DNA of 8,290 bases from Leptolyngbya sp. SIO4C1. GTDB lineage: Bacteria; Cyanobacteriota; Cyanobacteriia; Phormidesmidales; Phormidesmidaceae. Made by a program: the position numbers and the translations under genes. How positions within the stretch are numbered: position 1 is the stretch's first letter; each line of letters begins with the position of its first letter. Below, in pieces: positions 6,783 to 8,290 of this stretch. The notes beneath the pieces were generated by a model. The model was not told the origin of the DNA. It ran no database searches and was given only the letters and a program-made list of their open reading frames with translations. Location of the stretch: contig JAAHIA010000220.1 of the NCBI GenBank assembly GCA_010671975.1, positions 1 to 8,290 on the forward strand, given 5' to 3'.

Positions 6783-7184
6783 ATGCTAAGCAACATCAAT
6801 GACCAATTTAACCCAGCTATTACCCAGGAGCAGCTTTCCGAAATCATTGAGGCTATCCTCAACGGCAAGTACTCTTGGGCCTGCGTCCTGATGCTGAAAT
6901 CTGCTGGCTACAATCCACTGCACTATATTCCCTATCGCACCTTTAACCGTCTCATCAAAGCCAATAGCCTACCCCCGGCTTCACCCAGCGGGTCAGGGCA
7001 GCGCCTAAAGCAGCAGACGATGCAGGCCCAAATGGCCCAAACCGGAACGCAGCGCATTCGCGATCTCAACTATCTAGAGCCAGCCGCCAACCGCTGCGGC
7101 TCACCCCAGGGCGGCTACGGTGCGATCGCATGGCAAAACTGGCAGTCATTTTCAGAAACCTTTGACTGGCGAACGGCAACCTAA
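6783..7184 (+). CDS. hetP: HetP-family protein (heterocyst commitment protein family)
   Basis: 133 residues, soluble, with no signal peptide or membrane helix. The family core is near the N-terminus: ITQEQLSEIIEAILNGKYSW (13-32), ACVL (33-36) and AGYNPLHYIPYRTFNRL (41-57), which match the HetP domain as I know it. From about residue 62 the protein becomes polar and low in conservation, with GSGQ at 70-73, a Gln/Met-rich stretch at 77-85 and a Gly/Trp-rich end; such tails vary in the family. In Nostoc PCC 7120, HetP and its homologues control commitment to heterocyst differentiation, and hetP lies beside hetC. Here it is the last gene of the exporter cluster, 102 bases after the adaptor gene and about 30 bases before a terminator. 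The biochemical activity of the family is not established. The host may not make heterocysts, so the role could be broader. A paralogue of HetP rather than HetP itself is the main alternative. Confidence 0.85.
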   Translation: MLSNINDQFNPAITQEQLSEIIEAILNGKYSWACVLMLKSAGYNPLHYIPYRTFNRLIKANSLPPASPSGSGQRLKQQTMQAQMAQTGTQRIRDLNYLEPAANRCGSPQGGYGAIAWQNWQSFSETFDWRTAT

Positions 7185-7215
7185 TAGGAAACCGCCAGAC
7201 AGCTAACGATAGAAG

Positions 7216-7250
7216 CCCGTAAATTCTTGGAGGAATTTGCGGGTTTTATT
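7216..7250 (+). terminator. Intrinsic terminator of the hetC-hlyD-hetP cluster
   Basis: CCCGTAAATTC (7216-7226) pairs with GAATTTGCGGG (7233-7243) over 11 positions, with one T-G wobble and a 6-base loop. TTTTATTAATT follows directly. It begins 32 bases after the hetP stop, which makes hetP the last gene of the transcript. Confidence 0.9.
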
Positions 7251-7275
7251 AATTCTTTATAGAAAAAAATCGGAT

Positions 7276-7321
7276 TTTACGCCCTATTGACACAGTTTTA
7301 TCATAGCTGGGCTAGCATAAT
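7276..7321 (+). promoter_or_regulatory. Possible promoter downstream of the hetP terminator
   Basis: TTTACG (7276-7281) and TATCAT (7299-7304) are spaced 17 bases apart. A perfect TTGACA (7287-7292) also lies here, but its best -10 candidate, TAGCAT (7313-7318), is 20 bases away. Overlapping promoters or chance in AT-rich DNA are both possible. It would read toward the exported-protein gene with a leader of about 490-510 bases. Confidence 0.25.
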
Positions 7322-7704
7322 TACTGAGAAGGAAAGGGTGTCTCTGCGCAGTGCGGCAGGATATGTGAGTCACTATCGGCCCCCGCTTTACCAATGTTCC
7401 CTGAACGCTTACCGTTCATAAAGGATTCAGATTTGTTATTGAGGTGACTTTATTCTCTTTAACCTTCTTTGAGTTAGTCATCTACCTGCTATCACGCTAT
7501 CGCCTGCAAGCCGGCGCTGAACGGTGCCCTAAATGGCTGCTAGGTTAAACTGTCCTGAGTGCGTAATCTTGTGAGTCTCATCTGCCCTGCTGTTTAATTC
7601 TGTTCTTTTTCTGTTTTCACAGCGTGCTATCGCTGACAGAGCAAATCATTAGGGTCATCGCAGCAGCGTTGGTTCAGCTGCAAAGAGATGGCTGATTTCA
7701 CGTA

Positions 7705-7735
7705 GCAGCCGTCAGTTCTGTTAGAACAAGGCTGC
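7705..7735 (+). promoter_or_regulatory. Two-part stem-loop upstream of exported-protein gene
   Basis: GCAGCC (7705-7710) pairs with GGCTGC (7730-7735), and inside it GTTCT (7715-7719) pairs with AGAAC (7723-7727) around a 3-base loop. The two helices are separated by a small internal loop (GTCA opposite AA). No T-run follows on either strand, so it is not a simple terminator. It ends 86 bases before the start at 7822 and may be a 5' leader element. Confidence 0.4.
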
Positions 7736-7821
7736 GGTGCCGTTTGGCTGTGCGCGATTGAGGGTCGCTCAGCGTCATAGCCCAAATGGCGAACACTATA
7801 GAACATATTTGGTAAGCTTTT

Positions 7822-8290
7822 ATGAAAGTGATCAATCGCGCTGCGAGAACCGCAGCTCTGATGGCGGCTGGGCTGACTGGTGCCCTAGTCGGTGCTTTGC
7901 CCAGCGAAGCGGCTACGCTAGCGTCTTCTAGCGCCTCTTTTATCTTCACCAACTTCTCGCAGTCACCGACAGCAACCCAAACCGATACGCTGTCAGATTC
8001 ACAGAGTATTGGCAGTACCGTCATCACCGATAGCGATGCCTCAGCTCTAGCAGCAACTATACCGTCGTTTGCACTCAATGATACCTTCGGCGAAGTGATT
8101 GGCAGCGGCACTCTCTATTCAGGCACAGCTGAAGCTGAAGCCGAAGTGATTGCTGAATTTGATTTAACCTCCAACTCTCTCTTTTCTTTCAATTTCACAG
8201 CCGTGCTAGAGCTGGTGACTAGCATCGATTTGCCTGGTCTTGAGCAAGCAGAAGCGCTAGGCGAGCTAGACTTTGCCTTGTTTGGCCGCA
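7822..8290 (+). CDS. Exported protein of unknown function, N-terminal part (3' end outside window)
   Basis: The frame from the ATG at 7822 stays open to the right edge, giving 156 residues. It begins with a clear Sec-type signal peptide: a basic start (MKVINRAAR), a hydrophobic core (TAALMAAGLTGALVGAL, 10-26) and a likely cut after SEA (about residue 30). The mature part is rich in Ser, Thr, Ala and acidic residues and poor in Cys and Lys. It has alternating-strand segments (FIFTNF, FDLTSNSLFSFNFTAVLELV) and a TAEAEAEV stretch at 102-109. This style is common among cyanobacterial surface or PEP-CTERM-type secreted proteins, but the C-terminal anchor that would decide this lies outside the window. 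The ribosome binding site is weak (GGTAAG about 5 bases upstream). It is separated from hetP by a terminator and 571 bases, so it is an independent unit. I do not recognise the family. Confidence 0.7.
   Translation, partial: MKVINRAARTAALMAAGLTGALVGALPSEAATLASSSASFIFTNFSQSPTATQTDTLSDSQSIGSTVITDSDASALAATIPSFALNDTFGEVIGSGTLYSGTAEAEAEVIAEFDLTSNSLFSFNFTAVLELVTSIDLPGLEQAEALGELDFALFGR

Larger units (their letters stand above)
2250..7129. repeat. HIP1 octamers (GCGATCGC), eight copies
   Basis: Exact copies begin at 2250, 2435, 4708, 5043, 5394, 5641, 5802 and 7122. All lie inside the hetC, hlyD-like or hetP genes; none lies in the two long noncoding regions. HIP1 is a highly abundant palindrome of many cyanobacterial genomes, and this density supports that origin. 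Confidence 0.85.
7251..7821. other. 571-base intergenic region before exported-protein gene
   Basis: No convincing gene on either strand; open frames that overlap its right part from the minus strand look like shadows of the exported-protein gene. It holds a possible promoter (7276-7321), the inverted repeat TGAACG-CTTAC-CGTTCA (7402-7418), the 9-base palindrome GTGA-G-TCAC (7365-7373) and the two-part stem-loop at 7705-7735. A 27-codon frame starting with GTG at 7338 follows an AAGGAAAG sequence but has no recognisable content. I see no tRNA, rRNA or known small RNA. Confidence 0.4.

Noticed and set aside
6990..7003. GSG motif in HetP (SPSGSGQ) as a PatS/HetN-like RGSGR peptide
   Set aside because: Flanking arginines are missing; it is a low-complexity linker.
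7338..7421. 27-codon GTG frame after AAGGAAAG, possible leader peptide
   Set aside because: Only the ribosome-binding-like sequence supports it; the product has no leader-type or double-glycine motif.
7698..8111. 137-codon minus-strand frame
   Set aside because: It lies opposite the signal-peptide gene and shows no domain; the + strand frame has a clear signal peptide and stays open longer.

Overview
The window looks cyanobacterial. The core genes carry eight copies of the octamer GCGATCGC (HIP1), which is typical of many cyanobacterial genomes, and the central cluster matches the heterocyst-related genes hetC and hetP first known from Nostoc/Anabaena. The sequence does not show whether the organism forms heterocysts or which genus it is. 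All well-supported genes lie on the + strand.

Left block (1-1071): the C-terminal end of an RTX/hemolysin-type secreted protein, cut by the window edge, is followed 8 bases later by a complete 245-residue SurA/parvulin-like (peptidylprolyl isomerase family) protein. The second gene has no signal peptide and its active-site residues look degenerate.

Long gap (1072-2083): about 1 kb without a convincing gene. Its first half is AT-rich. It contains a perfect 8-base inverted repeat (1563-1585), a candidate -10 box (TATAGT, 1628-1633), several short palindromes, a long-range inverted repeat and a strong 9-bp hairpin (1915-1936). I read it as the promoter and long leader of the next gene. From memory, hetC of Nostoc PCC 7120 also has a long leader starting at an NtcA-dependent promoter.

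Central block (2084-7184): a HetC-type ABC exporter comes first. It has degenerate cyclic-nucleotide-binding-like domains, an intact C39 peptidase triad, a transmembrane domain and a complete ATPase. An HlyD-type membrane-fusion protein and a HetP-family protein follow. The three genes are co-directional with gaps of 64 and 102 bases, and a clear intrinsic terminator closes the block (7216-7250). Exporter and adaptor would form the inner-membrane part of a type I secretion machine. An outer-membrane TolC-like partner is not in the window. The substrate is unknown; the RTX protein upstream or a short leader-bearing peptide are both possible.

Right block (7251-8290): about 570 bases without a convincing gene hold a possible promoter near 7276-7321 and a strong two-part stem-loop (7705-7735). 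After it comes the start of a signal-peptide-bearing exported protein of unknown function, running off the right edge.
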